From an uncultured Bacteroidota bacterium (GTDB taxonomy: Bacteria > Bacteroidota > Bacteroidia > Flavobacteriales > Flavobacteriaceae), in NCBI GenBank assembly GCA_913047695.1, contig CAJWUI010000001.1, positions 1 to 64,000 of the forward strand: DNA of 64,000 bases, read 5' to 3'. Under the pieces are notes generated by a model. That model ran no database searches, was not told the DNA's origin, and worked only from the letters and a program-made list of their open reading frames with translations. The position numbers were made by a program, and so were the translations under genes. Below, one piece after another: positions 61,700-64,000 of this stretch. Numbering within the stretch: the first letter of the stretch is position 1; every line of letters begins with the position of its first letter.

Positions 61700-64000
61700 T
61701 TTAAATTTTTTAAATGAAGTCTGATATCAGAAGAGGAAGATCCGGCAAATATTTCATAATTACCTTTTTCAATTACCCATTCATTTTTTTCATCATCCCA
61801 ATATGAAAGGTCTGAGATTGGTAAACTAAAATCAACCTTGGCCTTTTCTCCACTTTTTAAAAGTTTTGTTTTAGAGAAATCTTTAAGTTCCTTTATTGGT
61901 CTATCGATAGAGCTATTTGATTTCGAAAAATATATTTGAACAACTTCTTTACCTGAAATATTACCCGAGTTTTTTATGTCAAGAGATATATTGATTGTAT
62001 CATTTACATTTTTTGCAACAATATTGGAGTAATCGAAATTTGTATATGATAGTCCATAACCAAAAGGATAAGATGTATTAATACCTTCCTTTTCAAAATG
62101 TCTGTAGCCAACATATAAGCCTTCTTCATAAATTGTGAAATCTTTATTTTTTGTTTGCTCTGAGAGAGGTTTCTCCTTTTTATCAAACATGAGTGTCATG
62201 TCAGATGAAGTACCATCAGTTGGAAAGTTTTTTGTAGACCGATGATCATTTAGTGCTACAGGAAATGTCATAGGAAGTTTACCACTAGGGTTTACTTTTC
62301 CATTAAGAATGTCAACAATAGAATTTCCTGATTCCTGGCCTGCCTGCCATGTGAGTAAAATTGCATCTGGTAAATCTTTCCAGCTATGAGTTTCTATGAC
62401 ACCACCAATATTTAGAACTACAACTACTTTTTTATTTTTAGAATGGAATACTTTACATGTTTTTTCTATTAATTCTTTCTCTTTTTTACTTAATAAAAAA
62501 TCATTTTTTTCAACTCTGTCCTTTCCTTCGCCACTATTTCTTCCTATTGTCAATACAGCTAAATCTGAATTTTCTGCCATGGTATTTAAATCATTATCTG
62601 AGTAATTTATTTGTGGTAGTAATTTTGGATTCATCATTAACATCAAATTCTCAATAATTCCTTCCGGTTTTTTTACAGGATTTTTTTTAAAATAATCTTC
62701 ATATAAATCCGTAGATGTTTTATTTAGTTTAAAATTAGATTTTATTAGTGCTTCATCAAGATTGACAGTGTAAGCCTCATCAACGTCACCTGAACCAATT
62801 CCCCCTGATATAATATTAAATGAGGTTACTCCTATTAGTGAAATAATATGATTTTCTTTTAATGGTAGTACACCACCATTTTTTAATAAAATCATTCCCT
62901 CAGAGGCTTTTTCTCTAACAATTTCTGCATGATATTTTAAATCTGGAGAATTGTCATTTTTGCTATTGTTCATCTTATTTGACCTAAGAATCAATTTTAA
63001 TATTCTACCAGCAGCTGTGTTAAGGTCATAGTCACTTAATTTTTGGTTTTCAAGTCCCTTTTCAAGATCCTCTAATACTTTACTTGTTCCGGGTTCTATA
63101 AGATCATTTCCTGCATTAATCGACTCCACGGTATCACCACCCCCAAACCAATCTGTCATTACAGTTCCTTTAAAACCCCAATCTTCCCTTAAAATACTTG
63201 TTAAAAGTCTTTTATTTACAGTTACATATTTCCCATTCAATTTATTATAAGATGACATAATAGCCCAGGGTTGGGATTTTTTAACCATTATTTCAAATCC
63301 TTTCAAATAAATTTCCCTGAGAGTTCTTTCATCTACTTGAGCATTGTTTTTCATTCGGTCAGTTTCTTGATTATTCACAATAAAATGTTTAGGGCAAGCA
63401 CCCACATTATTTTTCTGAATTCCATTAACTATGCCAGCAGCAATATTGCCTGATAAAACCGGGTCCTCTGAAAAGTATTCAAAATTCCTTCCACAAAGTG
63501 GGTTTCTATGTAAATTCATTCCAGGAGCAAGAATTATGTCGACACCATAACTTTTTGCCTCGCTACCCATTGCTTCACCAATTTCAAAAGCTAAATTTTT
63601 ATCCCAAGTTGATGCTATCAAAGAGCCCACGGGAAATGCAGTGCTGTATAATTTTTTATCAGAATTCTTTCTTTTCGATGAAATTCTCAAGCCTGCTGGA
63701 CCATCAGCTAAGTAAAGTTTACTAAGGCCAAACCTTTTGTTACCATAAATTTCACCTGCAGCACCTGGAACACCATTTGAGTTAAAACCTAGCATCGAAC
63801 CTATACCAGTTCCTTTTAAAATAGCAATTTTTTCTTCATTTGTCATTTTGTTTAGCAAATCAGAAACTCTTTCTTCTAGACTTTTAGAATTATCCTCATA
63901 TGTATCAAGAAGATTGTTATTGTTAAAATCATTAAAAGTTAAACCCTTATCGTTTGTAATACTTTTTACTTTTATTTCTCCATAGTTGTTGTTGTCAAAA
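61693..64000 (-). CDS. Glycoside hydrolase family 3 protein, beta-glucosidase type (5' partial)
   Basis: The frame is open to the right edge, so the visible 768 residues lack the N-terminus and any signal peptide; an internal TTG at 63858 is not the start. The edge segment has an EF-hand-like loop DFNNNNLLDTYEDN followed by LEERVSDLLNKMTNEEK, the usual opening of the GH3 barrel. Motifs include NLHRNPLCGRNFEYFSEDP, CPKHFIVNNQETDR, the nucleophile aspartate in VMTDWFGG, the GEGKDRVEKND segment with the likely acid/base glutamate, and a C-terminal Fn3-like domain. It would release glucose or a related sugar from beta-linked oligosaccharides. It converges with the sugar operon. Confidence 0.92.
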   Translation of the reverse strand, partial: FDNNNYGEIKVKSITNDKGLTFNDFNNNNLLDTYEDNSKSLEERVSDLLNKMTNEEKIAILKGTGIGSMLGFNSNGVPGAAGEIYGNKRFGLSKLYLADGPAGLRISSKRKNSDKKLYSTAFPVGSLIASTWDKNLAFEIGEAMGSEAKSYGVDIILAPGMNLHRNPLCGRNFEYFSEDPVLSGNIAAGIVNGIQKNNVGACPKHFIVNNQETDRMKNNAQVDERTLREIYLKGFEIMVKKSQPWAIMSSYNKLNGKYVTVNKRLLTSILREDWGFKGTVMTDWFGGGDTVESINAGNDLIEPGTSKVLEDLEKGLENQKLSDYDLNTAAGRILKLILRSNKMNNSKNDNSPDLKYHAEIVREKASEGMILLKNGGVLPLKENHIISLIGVTSFNIISGGIGSGDVDEAYTVNLDEALIKSNFKLNKTSTDLYEDYFKKNPVKKPEGIIENLMLMMNPKLLPQINYSDNDLNTMAENSDLAVLTIGRNSGEGKDRVEKNDFLLSKKEKELIEKTCKVFHSKNKKVVVVLNIGGVIETHSWKDLPDAILLTWQAGQESGNSIVDILNGKVNPSGKLPMTFPVALNDHRSTKNFPTDGTSSDMTLMFDKKEKPLSEQTKNKDFTIYEEGLYVGYRHFEKEGINTSYPFGYGLSYTNFDYSNIVAKNVNDTINISLDIKNSGNISGKEVVQIYFSKSNSSIDRPIKELKDFSKTKLLKSGEKAKVDFSLPISDLSYWDDEKNEWVIEKGNYEIFAGSSSSDIRLHLKNLKL

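Noticed and set aside
61693-63858. TTG at 63858 as the start of the GH3 gene
   Set aside because: Conserved GH3 sequence (LEERVSDLLNKM) reads straight through this codon and the frame is open to the right edge.
1-64000. CRISPR array, insertion sequence, prophage or integron
   Set aside because: No regularly spaced short direct repeats, transposase, integrase, phage structural genes or terminal inverted repeats flanking a gene were seen on either strand.

Overview
The window is AT-rich chromosomal DNA from a member of the Bacteroidota, most likely an aquatic Flavobacteriia. Support comes from a giant surface protein with a type IX secretion (T9SS) type B C-terminal domain followed by a SprF-like partner, the zinc-free type B L31, a single-chain PurL of about 1200 residues, a CarB without its C-terminal regulatory domain, many lipoproteins, and several copies of the Bacteroidota promoter element TAnnTTTG. 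No tRNA, rRNA, IS element, prophage or CRISPR array was found, and no gene-free stretch exceeds about 265 bases.

Layout. (1) 1-11.6 kb: the 3' part of a giant SprB-like adhesin, open at the left edge, overlapping by 4 bases a PorP/SprF outer-membrane protein. (2) 11.6-12.5 kb: two small, overlapping lipoprotein genes on the minus strand; the first has MORN-like repeats. (3) 12.5-16.6 kb: a minus-strand acyl-CoA ligase / MarR regulator / acyl-CoA dehydrogenase cluster with a perfect 26-bp palindrome in front of the regulator. (4) 16.7-26.7 kb: minus-strand purL, an RsmB-like rRNA methyltransferase, an MsbA-like ABC exporter, a phosphohexomutase, a polyprenyl-phosphate-type glycosyltransferase and a DUF4199 membrane protein. 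(5) 26.8-47.6 kb: housekeeping genes: rpmE2, mtaB, an alpha/beta hydrolase, a lytic transglycosylase, rpmH (too short for many gene finders), carB, an S41 protease, purB, rdgB, rlmH, a YihY protein, priA, the rpsF-rpsR-rplI operon and hisS. (6) 47.6-64 kb: an accessory carbohydrate region: a sterol-desaturase-like protein, a DUF1080 protein, two Tat-exported Gfo/Idh/MocA oxidoreductases, a sialate O-acetylesterase-type lipoprotein, a tight seven-gene plus-strand operon (54.5-61.7 kb), and a family 3 glycoside hydrolase open at the right edge.

How the genes work together. The last region is the best candidate for an undescribed system. Exported oxidoreductases, a DUF1080 lyase/hydrolase-type protein, a GH3 glycosidase and two secreted esterase-like enzymes could oxidise and strip an unusual glycan. 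A cytoplasmic set (HUMPS-family lyase, zinc-type dehydrogenase, short-chain dehydrogenase, TIM-barrel isomerase, SMP-30 lactonase) would then process the sugar or sugar acid. No sugar kinase, SusC/SusD pair or regulator is visible, so the substrate and importer remain unknown. Smaller points of interest are the repeated inserted domain in the adhesin, the MarR palindrome, a hairpin ending just before carB, and a pair of mutually exclusive hairpins abutting the start codon of a DUF1643 gene.
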